DNA of 64,000 nt from JANMDS01 sp031430575 (GTDB lineage: Bacteria; Pseudomonadota; Gammaproteobacteria; Burkholderiales; Casimicrobiaceae): NCBI GenBank assembly GCA_031430575.1, contig JANPBT010000023.1:30258-94257 (forward strand). The letters are read 5' to 3'. A program made the position numbers and the translations under genes. The notes beneath the pieces are model-generated. The model had not been told where the DNA came from. It ran no database searches and was given only the letters and a program-made list of their open reading frames with translations. Shown piece by piece: positions 25,450 through 34,284 of this stretch (position 1 is its first letter; the number at the start of each line of letters is the position of its first letter).

Positions 25450-25471
25450 CGCAGCGACTTTTTTGGCTGCG
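25450..25471. terminator. Weak hairpin between convergent gyrB and transferase gene
   Basis: CGCAGC/GCTGCG, 6-bp stem with a 10-base T-rich loop, but no T-run after it on either strand. Confidence 0.3.
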
Positions 25472-25499
25472 CATGACATTAACGCAAGAAAAAGCCACG

Positions 25500-26144
25500 T
25501 TAGCGTAGCAAACCCGCTGCGCGCGCGCGCACCACATCGTTTGGTTGGTCAACATCCCAAAGCGGAGAGGTTTCTGCGCAACCAACGCCCATACGGGCAA
25601 ACGCAGATCTCGTTTGTGTCATGACGCGATCTGTTCCCCAATCGATATTCTCAAACGGTGTGGCGTGAGGTGCGCGCGTACCAACAAGCACGTACCCACC
25701 ATCTTCTGCAGGGCTAAAAACCCAAGGCGTCTGGCTGGAGATCATACCTGCGGCGCAGATTAAGTGCTCTGGGGTCATTGCTGGGCAGTCCGTACCGATC
25801 AATATCGTTTTCGAATAATGAGCCCGGCTGCGCGCAAGGCAATCCGCCATCTTTGCGCCAAGATCACCCTCGCATTGAGCGTAAACAGGTAGTGAAAATT
25901 GCTGCGACCAAGCGGTGACCGAAGGATGATTCGCATCGCCCGCAATCCATAGTGAGCCGGACGCGTTGGCGAGGTGGATGGTTTTTTGAACGGTCGTCAG
26001 CACGCGTTCAGCCAGTTGTGAATAGATATCGGCCGCTGCAGCTTTGCCCAATTGCGGTATCAAACGCGTTTTCACTTCACCCACGACAGGTGGGCGACAA
26101 AAAACGGCGATATGAAAAGCGATTTCTTTTTGTGCGGTAGTCAC
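25500..26144 (-). CDS. TIGR04282-type glycosyltransferase of arsenosugar synthesis (DUF2064)
   Basis: 214 residues. Nucleotidyltransferase-like fold with AVFCRPPVVGEVKTRLIPQLG near the N-terminus, IGTDCPAMTPEHL (Asp-Cys-Pro of the family) and SPAEDGGYVLVG. This family was named rSAM/selenodomain-associated transferase 1 and later tied to arsenosugar synthesis. A CTGCG element supplies CAAGM right after PEHLI. It is the last gene of the leftward run, 6 bases after the TIGR04283-type gene, which indicates a shared transcript with arsS and arsM. Confidence 0.9.
   Translation of the reverse strand: MTTAQKEIAFHIAVFCRPPVVGEVKTRLIPQLGKAAAADIYSQLAERVLTTVQKTIHLANASGSLWIAGDANHPSVTAWSQQFSLPVYAQCEGDLGAKMADCLARSRAHYSKTILIGTDCPAMTPEHLICAAGMISSQTPWVFSPAEDGGYVLVGTRAPHATPFENIDWGTDRVMTQTRSAFARMGVGCAETSPLWDVDQPNDVVRARAAGLLR
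25744..25761 (+). repeat. CTGCG element inside TIGR04282-type gene
   Basis: Exact core, forward orientation. Read on the minus strand as ICAAGM. Confidence 0.9.
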
Positions 26145-26150
26145 GATTAG

Positions 26151-26834
26151 CTAGTCACGATTGATCGGATAATGCTCGGCGATTTTTCTCGGCGGGACAC
26201 CGAGGAAATACGCCAATCGCAACGCCCACATGAGCGTTATCGTCCTCCAGAGACCATTTTTTTTCCACCGACGCGCAGAAGTAAAAATCAATGCGTCGAT
26301 AGCAACAGGTTTCGAGAGAACCTTTAGGCATTTTGATAGCGCGACGTCTTCCATAATGGGAAGATCAAAAAACCCGCCTACCTTTTTCCATGCTGAGTGC
26401 TGCACAAAAATACCTTGATCACCCGTGGCCACTCCAGTGATGCGCGCACGATTGTTCATAAACCAAGCAACAACGCGAAGGGCGGGTTGATCGGAATCAA
26501 TCGCAATATCGAATCGACCCCAGAGCCTACCGGTTTTCTGTAGTGCTTCATTGATGCGCAGATCGGCATCACTGGGCAGAATTGAGTCAGCATGAAGAAA
26601 TAGTAAAACTGATCCCTTTGCAAGAGTCGCCCCACGGTTTTGTTGAAGCGACCGCCCGGGTGCTGTTGACACTACAAAATCGGCGTGTGCGCGCGCTTGC
26701 GCAATCGTATCGTCAGCGCTTCCGCCATCAACAACGATGACCTCAGCGCCGCGCGCGCGAAGGGGCGCCAATTGGAGCAGGGTTTGCTTGATGTGCGCGC
26801 TTTCGTTAAGCGTCGGGACGATAATTGAAAGCAC
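26151..26834 (-). CDS. TIGR04283-type glycosyltransferase of arsenosugar synthesis (GT2)
   Basis: 227 residues. GT-A fold with LSIIVPTLNESAHIKQTLLQ at the start, VIVVDGGSADDT, LLFLHADSILP (metal-binding Asp) and GDQGIFVQ. It corresponds to rSAM/selenodomain-associated transferase 2, which always travels with arsS-type genes. It is 6 bases from each neighbour. It probably attaches a sugar or builds the sugar part of the arsenosugar; the exact step is not known to me. Confidence 0.9.
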   Translation of the reverse strand: MLSIIVPTLNESAHIKQTLLQLAPLRARGAEVIVVDGGSADDTIAQARAHADFVVSTAPGRSLQQNRGATLAKGSVLLFLHADSILPSDADLRINEALQKTGRLWGRFDIAIDSDQPALRVVAWFMNNRARITGVATGDQGIFVQHSAWKKVGGFFDLPIMEDVALSKCLKVLSKPVAIDALIFTSARRWKKNGLWRTITLMWALRLAYFLGVPPRKIAEHYPINRD

Positions 26835-26840
26835 GCGATG

Positions 26841-27818
26841 CTAGCCGAGCGCGCCACCGCAAGAGCTTCCCTGTCCGGCCGTGCAACCAAAACAATGATC
26901 CCGTACAACGATGGGTTTGTCGTGCAAGCCTTCCTGCGCGAGGGTGAGCAAATCGCTCAAATGCGGACGTCGCTTGCCGCTCATAATAGTACTGAGTCCA
27001 AGCATTTGATTAAAGTCACAGTCGTAAACGTAGCCCTGATAATCAATACTCACTTGATCGCGACACATGACGCCATCAACATTCTCATCCCGGTGGGCAT
27101 TGCGCAACAATTCCATATAGGGCTCGAACGTGCCTTTTGAAATCAGCGTTGAACCAAAACGCTGAATCGGCATATTTGCGATTGCAAAAAGATGATCGAA
27201 TTGGATTCCAAATTGATCGCGAAGTACTCGCTTGTAGTCGTCTTCAAGTGTTTTTTGGTTTGGCGGTAAAGACGCGCCTTGCGGGTTGTATACCAAATTG
27301 AGTTCTAAGCCACTTTTTCCATCGGCATAGCCGAGCGCGTTGAGGGCTTGCAACGCTTTTATACTAACATCAAAAACACCGTTACCGCGCTGCTTATCAA
27401 CGTTTTCAATCGAGTAGCACGGAAGCGATGCCGTGATCGCAACTTGGTGCGAGGCTAGAAAAGTCGCAAGATCTTCCTGACCGGGCTCATACAAGATCGT
27501 GAGATTGCATCGATCAATTACTTTACATCCAAGGGCGCGCGCTTTTTGTACGATCATGCGAAAGTAAGGGCTAAGCTCGGGAGCGCCTCCCGTCAAATCA
27601 ATCGTTGTTGCCCCGCTGTGCTTAAGATAATCGAGCATCTGCTCAACCGTCTTGGCTTCCATCATTTCGGTGCGCTGCGGGCTCGAGGCAACGTGGCAAT
27701 GAACGCACGATTGATTACATTTGTAGCCCAGATTAACTTGCAACGTCGCGACGCTACGGCGACGCAGGGGGGGGAACGTGGTCTTGCTTGCGCTGAGCCT
27801 TGGAAGTACGGCGTGCAT
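26841..27818 (-). CDS. arsS: Arsenosugar biosynthesis radical SAM protein ArsS
   Basis: 325 residues. The radical SAM cysteine motif is CNQSCVHCH (CxxxCxxC) near residue 33, followed by IDLTGGAPELSPYF. The C-terminal domain ends in CFGCTAGQGSSCGGALG, the Cys-rich tail that defined the rSAM/selenodomain family. ArsS joins a 5'-deoxyadenosyl group to dimethylated arsenic. The partner ArsM lies directly upstream (24 bases). Confidence 0.94.
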   Translation of the reverse strand: MHAVLPRLSASKTTFPPLRRRSVATLQVNLGYKCNQSCVHCHVASSPQRTEMMEAKTVEQMLDYLKHSGATTIDLTGGAPELSPYFRMIVQKARALGCKVIDRCNLTILYEPGQEDLATFLASHQVAITASLPCYSIENVDKQRGNGVFDVSIKALQALNALGYADGKSGLELNLVYNPQGASLPPNQKTLEDDYKRVLRDQFGIQFDHLFAIANMPIQRFGSTLISKGTFEPYMELLRNAHRDENVDGVMCRDQVSIDYQGYVYDCDFNQMLGLSTIMSGKRRPHLSDLLTLAQEGLHDKPIVVRDHCFGCTAGQGSSCGGALG

Positions 27819-27842
27819 AGTTTTTCCTAAAGTGAAGCGTGA

Positions 27843-28829
27843 TTAACAGCAACCGCCGCCGTCGTAATGGTGGGTTGATTCTGAAATAAACATATCGTCG
27901 CGATTGAGCAAGGTCAGCGCTTTGGCGGTCTTATCGCAAACGGCAAGCGGTTGATTGGGCGTCAGGGTATGCCCTTTGCCGTCATTAAAAATTAAGTCAT
28001 CACCAAAATAGATTGCGCTTCTGCCCGTAAAAACGCAAGGACCATCTGAGGGCATCGGGTCTTTGATGGCACAAATTTCAACACTTTCGATGACGAGTCG
28101 GGTTTGGGTCGCGTATTGCCCAGGCGCGAGAATGCGATAAGGCCGTTTGGCGCGCACTTCAATCGTACCGAATCCCACGTCGGTTAGGCGTTTGATGTAT
28201 TCATCAAGGGGTATCGCACCGGTGAGGCATAGCGCCCTTAGCCGCTCGTCAGATTTCAACGCTTCAGGCATAGTCTGCTCGCACGTCGGGTCAGACAAAA
28301 TCAATCGGCCATGGGGCTTGAGGACGCGATACATTTCTGCCAAAGCGCGGGTCAGATCGTCTTGGTGAAAAATATTGAAAAGGCAATTTTGCGCGGCCAC
28401 ATCAATGCTCGCATCGGCAATTGGAAGCGCGAGCGCATCACCTTTTCGCAGATCAACGAATTCACGTTTGAACCACTTATTTTCGCTAGCAGCAACGTGC
28501 AAATTTTCATCGCAAGAAGCGAGCATTTCATCCACGACATCCAGCCCAATCACAGCACCCTGGCGACGGCTAAAGTAGGCAAACTGCAGCAATTCCATGC
28601 CGCCACCAACGCCTACGTAAAGAATTGTCGGTGAGCGCGCGAGGTCGCGAGGATGGACGGTACTCCCGCAGCCGTAGTTCATCGCCAACATCTTCTTTGG
28701 GATCGTTAGTTCAGGGAGCTGCCAAATAGGTGTAGTGGTGCAGCATAAGCCCACATCGGGCGTGAGCGCGGCCTCACGGTATACATCGTGGGTTGTTTGT
28801 AGATAGCTAGCAGGAGGGGAATCGTTCAT
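27843..28829 (-). CDS. arsM: Arsenite methyltransferase of arsenosugar synthesis, ArsM
   Basis: 328 residues. SAM-binding motif ILYVGVGGGMELLQFAYF near residue 70, VIGLDVVDEML, the NCLFNIF loop, and conserved cysteines (LCCTTTPIWQ at the N-terminus). The C-terminus HHYDGGGCC is characteristic of the ArsM form linked with ArsS. It methylates As(III). The context arsM-arsS-TIGR04283-TIGR04282 is the known arsenosugar core. Confidence 0.93.
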   Translation of the reverse strand: MNDSPPASYLQTTHDVYREAALTPDVGLCCTTTPIWQLPELTIPKKMLAMNYGCGSTVHPRDLARSPTILYVGVGGGMELLQFAYFSRRQGAVIGLDVVDEMLASCDENLHVAASENKWFKREFVDLRKGDALALPIADASIDVAAQNCLFNIFHQDDLTRALAEMYRVLKPHGRLILSDPTCEQTMPEALKSDERLRALCLTGAIPLDEYIKRLTDVGFGTIEVRAKRPYRILAPGQYATQTRLVIESVEICAIKDPMPSDGPCVFTGRSAIYFGDDLIFNDGKGHTLTPNQPLAVCDKTAKALTLLNRDDMFISESTHHYDGGGCC

Positions 28830-28847
28830 AGGTAAATGGTGATGCGA

Positions 28848-29978
28848 TCAACGAAGTAAGAGTTTAAGCAATGGGTAGAGGCAGACGGCGAGCAACGCGG
28901 CAACGGGAAGTGTAAACAACCAGGCGAGAAGAATATTTTTGATCGTTTCTGAGGAAATTTTTTCATGACTTGACCCCGAAAGCGAGATCCCGGAGATCGC
29001 GCCGACCGAGATGTGAGTCGTGGACAGCGGTAGGCCAAATTTGCTTGCGGCGATGACGAGAGTCGCCGTGCATAAGTTGGCGATAAAACCTGTTTGCGGT
29101 GCGAGTGCGATGATTTTGTGGCTCATGGTATCAGCGATACGGCGCGCATGAAGCCAGCCGCCGATTGCCATCGCTAACGCGACGGCAGCGAATGAATTTG
29201 TCGCGCCAGTCGCGTTAGCGATCAGTAGCAGCCCCGCGATTTTGGGCGCATCGTTGAGCCCGCGCGCTAAGCACACCATGCCACCACTGACAATGTGTGC
29301 AAGGTTAAGCGCATTAGGTGTCGTGATCGCAAGGCTATTTTTAGACGCTAGCGACAACCGGCATATTGGATCAATGCTGCTGGCGACGCGAATCTGCGCC
29401 GCAGGTATGGGCATCGAAATTGCGGCTGCGGAGGTGACTGGTGCGCTCCCAAAACCATCGATACATACACAAATCGCACCGTCGCTACCGCCCCCGCGCG
29501 GTTTGCGCAGTGCAATCTTACACACTGCGGCCGAGAGCGTAAAGGCCAGTACCGGACCTAGTAAAAGCGGCGCTAAAAATTGCTGAATTAATACCGAAAT
29601 ATTGATTGCGCCTGCCGCGATAAACCCAGCGCCCGCGAGCCCGCCAACAAGTGCGTGCGTCGTTGATATTGGCATCCCGATTCTCGTCGCGAGCCATACG
29701 GTGAGCCCCGCCGAAAGGCCAACCGCCATTGCAAAAAGAGGCTCGGCGACAGTGTGGTCTGGCACCAAGCCGCGACCTGAGAAAGCCTTCGCGAGCTGCC
29801 CGGCGAGTAGCACAGCGGCCATTGCCCCTGCAAGGGTTGCGATTGTCGAAAGAATTTTTGCGGTGCGATACGTGAGTAAGCCGCTACCGTAGAGCGTAGC
29901 GACACCTTTGAAATTGTCATTTGCGCCGTTTGCGTAGGCGAGGAGTAGCGTACCGGCGAATAAGTAGACTTCAATCAC
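28848..29978 (-). CDS. PiT-family inorganic phosphate (arsenate?) transporter
   Basis: 376 residues from a GTG at 29978, chosen because VIEVYLFAGTLLLAYANGANDNFKG is the family N-terminus and the upstream extension is not conserved-looking. Two PiT signature repeats: GANDNFKGVATLYGSG and GLNDAPKIAGLLL, with about ten membrane spans. A CTGCG element encodes IPAAQI in the central hydrophilic loop. The position directly before arsM suggests a role in phosphate/arsenate uptake or arsenic handling. Confidence 0.88.
   Translation of the reverse strand: MIEVYLFAGTLLLAYANGANDNFKGVATLYGSGLLTYRTAKILSTIATLAGAMAAVLLAGQLAKAFSGRGLVPDHTVAEPLFAMAVGLSAGLTVWLATRIGMPISTTHALVGGLAGAGFIAAGAINISVLIQQFLAPLLLGPVLAFTLSAAVCKIALRKPRGGGSDGAICVCIDGFGSAPVTSAAAISMPIPAAQIRVASSIDPICRLSLASKNSLAITTPNALNLAHIVSGGMVCLARGLNDAPKIAGLLLIANATGATNSFAAVALAMAIGGWLHARRIADTMSHKIIALAPQTGFIANLCTATLVIAASKFGLPLSTTHISVGAISGISLSGSSHEKISSETIKNILLAWLFTLPVAALLAVCLYPLLKLLLR
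29391..29408 (-). repeat. CTGCG element inside PiT transporter gene
   Basis: Exact core, reverse orientation. Read as PIPAAQI in the loop between the two transporter halves. Confidence 0.9.
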
Positions 29979-30061
29979 GTCATCATTGTAAAGGCGGGGA
30001 GTAAAGGCTATTCGCTTGTAACGCGGGTATCGTTGCACACGGCGAGATGCCGCCAGCAAAT

Positions 30062-30628
30062 TTATTTTTCAGGAAGTTTCGCGCGGTACGGTGGCGCGAG
30101 TAGCTGCCCCCAATGCGCATCGAAAGGATGCACGAGCGCACCGCCCGCAAGCGCGCGGCCTTCATTTGCCCAGGCAAAAATAGAGCCCGTCAGATTGACA
30201 ACATTGCTAAAACCAAGCCCAGCGAGCGATTGCGCAGCGGCGGCGGAGCGCACACCTACGGCGCAGTAAACGACGATGGTATTTTTTTTAGGATGCGTTG
30301 TGAGATTGCGGTTTGCATAAGCAACAACCTCGTTCGGGTGGACGTGAATTGCGCCCGGAAGGTGGCTGACCGCATATTCATGAGGTTCTCGGATATCGAG
30401 CAGTAGAAAAGCGTTTTCAAGGGGAGATTTTTTTCGGAGCACCAACATGTCGCTAAGCGTGGAGGTGCTCACCGCGTTGACGAAGGGATAGCGGATGGCA
30501 ATCCACGTATTCACTTGAAACCATGTCGGCGCTGCGTGTACGCTTGAGCAGCTAAGGAGTGCTGAGCTCACAAGCAGAACCAGCAATACCCGATAGTAGG
30601 CAGCGCTATAGACGCAGCGCGAAGGCAT
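30062..30628 (-). CDS. Exported rhodanese-like protein
   Basis: 188 residues from ATG 30628. The N-terminus MPSRCVYSAAYYRVLLVLLVSSALLSCSSVHA is a signal peptide, possibly lipoprotein-like (LLSCSS). The rhodanese domain covers about residues 60-160 with LLDIREPHEYAVSHLPGAIHV and the active-site loop VVYCAVGVRSAAAA containing the catalytic Cys. The gene overlaps the upstream membrane glycosyltransferase gene by 23 bases. Its role in the arsenosugar run is inferred from position; sulfur transfer or arsenate reduction are possibilities. Confidence 0.85.
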   Translation of the reverse strand: MPSRCVYSAAYYRVLLVLLVSSALLSCSSVHAAPTWFQVNTWIAIRYPFVNAVSTSTLSDMLVLRKKSPLENAFLLLDIREPHEYAVSHLPGAIHVHPNEVVAYANRNLTTHPKKNTIVVYCAVGVRSAAAAQSLAGLGFSNVVNLTGSIFAWANEGRALAGGALVHPFDAHWGQLLAPPYRAKLPEK

Positions 30629-31967
30629 GATTTGTCGCCGTGAGCGCGTGCGCGCGCCGATACTGAGTGTAGGTGATGAGCATAGCGCCGCAGAGAGCCG
30701 CGATTTGCAGTGTGGTTGCCCAGAAGGGAACCACAAATGTGGAGATTAAAGATTGATTGCGAAGCGCATCGAGGAGGTGGGTATAGGCGAGAAGGCTTAC
30801 GGAAGCGCCCACCCAAGTAGCGAGCGAAAATTGCAAAACAGCGAGCGGTAAGATCCAGAGCCAGTACCACGGATTTACCACAGGGGCGAACAGGAACATC
30901 GCAATAAAGATCGGTACTACCGGCGGAGGCCCTTGAGTTGCCGAGTATTTACCGCTCCGTCGCCCAACAATCCAGATGATTGCAATCGCAATCCACGTAG
31001 CGCAAAAACCAATCGCTACGATCACGCGCGCAGTAGAGCTTCCGAAGAGTGCAGCGATCGGTCGATAAATCAGCGGATTGAATACCCAATGCTCGCCTAG
31101 GGCGCGCAGACCTTGCGCGCCCTCGCTACTGTTTGCGGAGAATTGGGGAAACAAAATAGCGCTTAAAGCGACCAAAACTGCGCCGCAGGTAGGTGCGCTT
31201 AATCGGCCAGCGGGCGTAAACAAGAAGAATGGAAGTACCGCCAATGCGCTGATTTTCATGCCAACGGCGAGACAAACTAAAACTGCTGCTGCAATGGCGT
31301 GTGTACGTTGCCAGAGTAATGTCGCCGTCAAGAGGGCAATACCGATCAGGAGATCGGGGTGAGCAGAGTTCATCGACTCTTTTACGACCAGTGGGTGCAA
31401 GCAAAAGACCAAGCACCACCGGTTAGAAATACCCTGCTGGCGCAGTAAAAGAAGCAGCGCAATGAGGCTTACCAATAAAAAGAGTTTTAATGGCCAGAGT
31501 GCCCCAGGAGAAATCCAATACGCGCATGCAAACACCGCCTGCCAGACGGGGCCGTAGACGGTAGTGAGATCGGGGTGATTTACTCCACTAAGCGCGGCAT
31601 GAAGTTGCGCAGGGATTGCCGGAGCGTCAAAAAAATATGAAGGCGCGTAGACATACGGCCGCCCTGTCGTCGCAGTGATGAAACCATCCCACAGATAACG
31701 AAAATGATCATCTTCGAGCAATGGTTGGGAAAAAAAAAGCCCCACCGCCATAGAGGATGCGATCACTAAAACACTACGAAACGATAGGCATGAAAAGCGG
31801 CTGCTTCGGCTTACCGAAAGCAACGATGCAAGTGATATTGCGATAAGACCGAAAGTCGCAAAAAACTGCGCACGGAGGCTACCGTTTGAAAGCTGCGCCA
31901 ACCCAAATGCCACGCACAGGTTGATCAAAATCAACGCATACGTGGCATTATTTACTTTCGATTTCAT
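30606..31967 (-). CDS. GT-C type membrane glycosyltransferase
   Basis: 453 residues with roughly ten or more membrane spans and a short periplasmic loop after the first two or three spans containing LLEDDHFRYLWDGFITATTG, an acidic motif typical of lipid-phosphate-sugar-dependent GT-C enzymes, followed by HPDLTTVYGPVWQAVFA. Later HPLVVKESMNSAHPDLLIG is also characteristic. The donor and acceptor are unknown. A CTGCG element encodes PTCGAV near residue 260. It lies in the arsenosugar run between the barrel protein and the rhodanese. Confidence 0.8.
   Translation of the reverse strand: MKSKVNNATYALILINLCVAFGLAQLSNGSLRAQFFATFGLIAISLASLLSVSRSSRFSCLSFRSVLVIASSMAVGLFFSQPLLEDDHFRYLWDGFITATTGRPYVYAPSYFFDAPAIPAQLHAALSGVNHPDLTTVYGPVWQAVFACAYWISPGALWPLKLFLLVSLIALLLLLRQQGISNRWCLVFCLHPLVVKESMNSAHPDLLIGIALLTATLLWQRTHAIAAAVLVCLAVGMKISALAVLPFFLFTPAGRLSAPTCGAVLVALSAILFPQFSANSSEGAQGLRALGEHWVFNPLIYRPIAALFGSSTARVIVAIGFCATWIAIAIIWIVGRRSGKYSATQGPPPVVPIFIAMFLFAPVVNPWYWLWILPLAVLQFSLATWVGASVSLLAYTHLLDALRNQSLISTFVVPFWATTLQIAALCGAMLITYTQYRRAHALTATNHAFALRL
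31174..31191 (-). repeat. CTGCG element inside GT-C gene
   Basis: Exact core, reverse orientation, AAAACTG flank. Read as APTCGAV in a membrane-loop boundary. Confidence 0.9.
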
Positions 31968-32041
31968 CCGCTTTTTAGATGTCGGCTAAAAGAGTACGCG
32001 TAGCTCGTAGTTACTATTTGAACCACGTTGAAGCGACAGGT

Positions 32042-32926
32042 CTAGAAGCCGTAGGTGTACGATAGACCGACGATGCGATCATCTTTAACCGTATTGCGGC
32101 CGCGCACGAGCTTGCCAAATTGCAAGGCCAGCGATTGGTTGCCCGCAAACGTGTAAGACGCGCCCAAGCGTACGGTATCGCGCTCTTCGTTGACTTCTTG
32201 AAAGCGCGCAGGTGAAAAACCAGGGCCTGCGATATTGAGATTTCCGCCAAATTTCTTTGACGTATACCCCAGCGACAACGTAAGATCCGCAATTGGGTTG
32301 TAGCCTAGATTGAGATCAAAAAATGTCGCGTTTGGGATGCTTCTATTACGATCTTCAACGCCAACGCTACCCCAAATACTGAAGCCTGACGACAGTTGCT
32401 TACCGACCAAAAGGCTTAACTCATAGCCACTCGCATCTTTGCCAATTGCAGCAAGGCGCGCGCCATCATAGTTACCACCGATGATGCCCGCAACGCGCAG
32501 GGTAACCGTTGGCAAGCCGCGTGATTCATATTCATCCAATACGCGGAAGTTAACGCCGAGCGTGCTGTCAGCGAGCCCGCTTGAGTTATCGGCACCGCCG
32601 ACTTTGACTTTGGCATGGGCGAGGTTTAAATCGAAAGCAAGATTATCTAAAAGTGCGTAGTTAAATTTCAATCCAATCGTCTCACGTTTGTAGCGCGTCG
32701 CGCCACCACCAGTGATTCCTGAAATGGGTGCTTGCGTTGCGCCCATGACGAAAGCGGAGTCTCCGCTTTGCGAGGTGTCGAAAATACTGATTGAGCCACC
32801 ATTGGGAAGGGGCAACCAAGGCGAGCTCGATTGGGCAAAGCTGGAAATCGACATCGTTGCGACGCTTACAGCAGCAAACGCTTTAATGCTACGCGCGCCG
32901 AGACGATAGTTTTTAAAAGCTTTCAT
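32042..32926 (-). CDS. Outer-membrane beta-barrel protein, function unknown
   Basis: 294 residues from ATG 32926, which follows AAGGATC. A signal peptide (MKAFKNYRLGARSIKAFAAVSVATMSISSFAQ) precedes a series of amphipathic strands such as GLKFNYALLDNLAFDLNLAHAK and ADLTLSLGYTSKKFGGNL, ending in LSYTYGF with a terminal Phe as in porins. The strand count suggests a 10-14 strand barrel. It sits between the small CGTCP protein and the GT-C gene in the arsenosugar run; export or import of an arsenic compound is possible but unproven. Confidence 0.75.
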   Translation of the reverse strand: MKAFKNYRLGARSIKAFAAVSVATMSISSFAQSSSPWLPLPNGGSISIFDTSQSGDSAFVMGATQAPISGITGGGATRYKRETIGLKFNYALLDNLAFDLNLAHAKVKVGGADNSSGLADSTLGVNFRVLDEYESRGLPTVTLRVAGIIGGNYDGARLAAIGKDASGYELSLLVGKQLSSGFSIWGSVGVEDRNRSIPNATFFDLNLGYNPIADLTLSLGYTSKKFGGNLNIAGPGFSPARFQEVNEERDTVRLGASYTFAGNQSLALQFGKLVRGRNTVKDDRIVGLSYTYGF

Positions 32927-32954
32927 GGAGAGATCCTTATTGTTGTTGGGCGGG

Positions 32955-33254
32955 TTAGATCTTGAAGCGACGTTTGAGGTATGACTCAAGTGCGGCTTGC
33001 TCGTCATTAGAAAGCGCCATTTTTGATTTCCCACTTAATACTTCGCGCGCGAGCTCGGCATTAAGCGGCTTTGATGCGAGGGGGCAGGTGCCGCAAGAAA
33101 ACTTATCGGCGTAGACTAATTTTCCGGTGTTGTAGAGTCGCGCGGCGTTATTGGGCCCTGCGGAGAACCCTTCCGAACCCGAGGCAAAAGCAACGCCGCT
33201 GGCGATGGCCAGCGTAAGTGCTGCGCCGGAGGTGAGTTTTCGTAGTGGAATCAT
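32955..33254 (-). CDS. Small exported protein, cytochrome c-like but lacking the haem His
   Basis: 99 residues. Signal peptide (MIPLRKLTSGAALTLAIASGVAFA). The mature part has ARLYNTGKLVYADKFSCGTCP and ends LSNDEQAALESYLKRRFKI, which resembles a small cytochrome c except that CxxCH is replaced by CGTCP. GGAGC precedes the ATG. It is 28 bases upstream of the barrel gene and 33 bases after the GT2 gene. It may bind a metal or arsenic through the two cysteines; this is inference. I do not recognise a named family. Confidence 0.7.
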   Translation of the reverse strand: MIPLRKLTSGAALTLAIASGVAFASGSEGFSAGPNNAARLYNTGKLVYADKFSCGTCPLASKPLNAELAREVLSGKSKMALSNDEQAALESYLKRRFKI

Positions 33255-33287
33255 TTAAGTGCTCCTGAGTGAGACCGGCAAATAGGG

Positions 33288-34037
33288 CTAAACGCAATCA
33301 GTCTCGGCCGGTAGGCGAGATTTCGCGTGTGCTTTGAAAGGGTGAAAATCGCGCCACCAAAGGCGGGCGATCATTGAAAGTATTCCAGTACCGGCACCAA
33401 AAACTCCGCGTACTGTGCCGCTGACTTTTGATTGTCCGGCGTAGCGTGGAAGCCAGGTGACCGGCACTTCAGCAGTTCGTAGGGCAAGCTGCGCTGCCCG
33501 CACCTGCATTTCAACAGTCCACCCGTAAGCGCGATCACGCATTGCAATACGCGTGTAGGCATCTTTGCGAATGGCGCGAAACGGACCAAGATCAGAAACA
33601 GGTACGCGCCAGAGCAAGCGAATTAAAAAGCATGCAAGCGCATTTCCGAAGCGTTGGGGCGGCGTCATGCTGCCTTTCATCGCATTTGCGCGCACGCCGA
33701 TCACGAGATCATTACCCCGCAGAATACCGTCAATGAGCAAGGCGCTTTGCGTTAGATCCGCCGTATGGTCGCCATCAACAAAAAGGAAGACATCTCCCAG
33801 TGCTGCGCTACACGCGGCCGCGCAGGCGCTGCCATATCCGCGTTGCGTAACCGAGATCACCCGCGCACCCGCTTGGGCTGCAAGTCGAGCCGTATCATCC
33901 GTTGAATTGTTGTCCGCGACGACGATTTCATCAATTAACCGTGCACCATTTTTTTGGTGCAGTGCGCGTAAACCGCCCACGACGAGTGCAATATTTTCTG
34001 CTTCGTTATACGCTGGGATGATGGCGGATATCTTCAC
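33288..34037 (-). CDS. Family 2 glycosyltransferase (dolichol-phosphate-sugar synthase type)
   Basis: 249 residues from GTG 34037; the family N-terminus KISAIIPAYNEAENIALVV starts right after it, whereas the ATG at 34088 lies in the terminator region. GT-A motifs: VVADNNSTDDTARLAAQAG, DVFLFVDGDHTADL, then PQRFGNALACFLIRLLW and SDLGPFRAIRK. No large C-terminal membrane domain. Such enzymes load a sugar onto a lipid phosphate, which would suit the GT-C enzyme three genes downstream. It opens the ten-gene run. Confidence 0.85.
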   Translation of the reverse strand: MKISAIIPAYNEAENIALVVGGLRALHQKNGARLIDEIVVADNNSTDDTARLAAQAGARVISVTQRGYGSACAAACSAALGDVFLFVDGDHTADLTQSALLIDGILRGNDLVIGVRANAMKGSMTPPQRFGNALACFLIRLLWRVPVSDLGPFRAIRKDAYTRIAMRDRAYGWTVEMQVRAAQLALRTAEVPVTWLPRYAGQSKVSGTVRGVFGAGTGILSMIARLWWRDFHPFKAHAKSRLPAETDCV

Positions 34038-34102
34038 GTTTTCACAGGAAAAGCGAGCCCATCCCTGATGCAATAAGCAGCAGGTCATGACCACGGAGAA
34101 TG

Positions 34103-34134
34103 AAAAAAACGCTCCCGCCGAGGAGCCAGGAGCG
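34103..34134 (-). terminator. Rho-independent terminator downstream of the lyase gene
   Basis: Minus strand: CGCTCC, 13-base loop, GGAGCG, then seven T. It lies about 150 bases past the lyase stop, beyond the CTGCG pair, and just before the GT2 gene. Confidence 0.7.
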
Positions 34135-34213
34135 GGCAGCTTTCGCTACCGTGAACTAGTTCAAATTAAATCGCGCGTTGGTTACAGCTCAGGTGAGATT
34201 TATTTCAGCATGC

Positions 34214-34267
34214 ATACCTGCGGCGCAGATTTTGCCGATTTAGGCCTCAAACTGCGCCGCAGGTATT
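34214..34267. repeat. Inverted pair of CTGCG elements downstream of the lyase gene
   Basis: Forward copy 34214-34233 and reverse copy 34249-34267, both exact cores, 15 bases apart. They give an 18-19 bp stem with one A/T flank mismatch; probably a first termination hairpin before the T-run terminator at 34103. Confidence 0.88.
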
Positions 34268-34284
34268 TGCAAAATTTGATTTTT

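Noticed and set aside
30254..30267. ACCTACGGCGCAGT in the rhodanese active-site loop as an element copy
   Set aside because: It encodes the conserved YCAVGVR loop, so the similarity is more simply explained by the protein.
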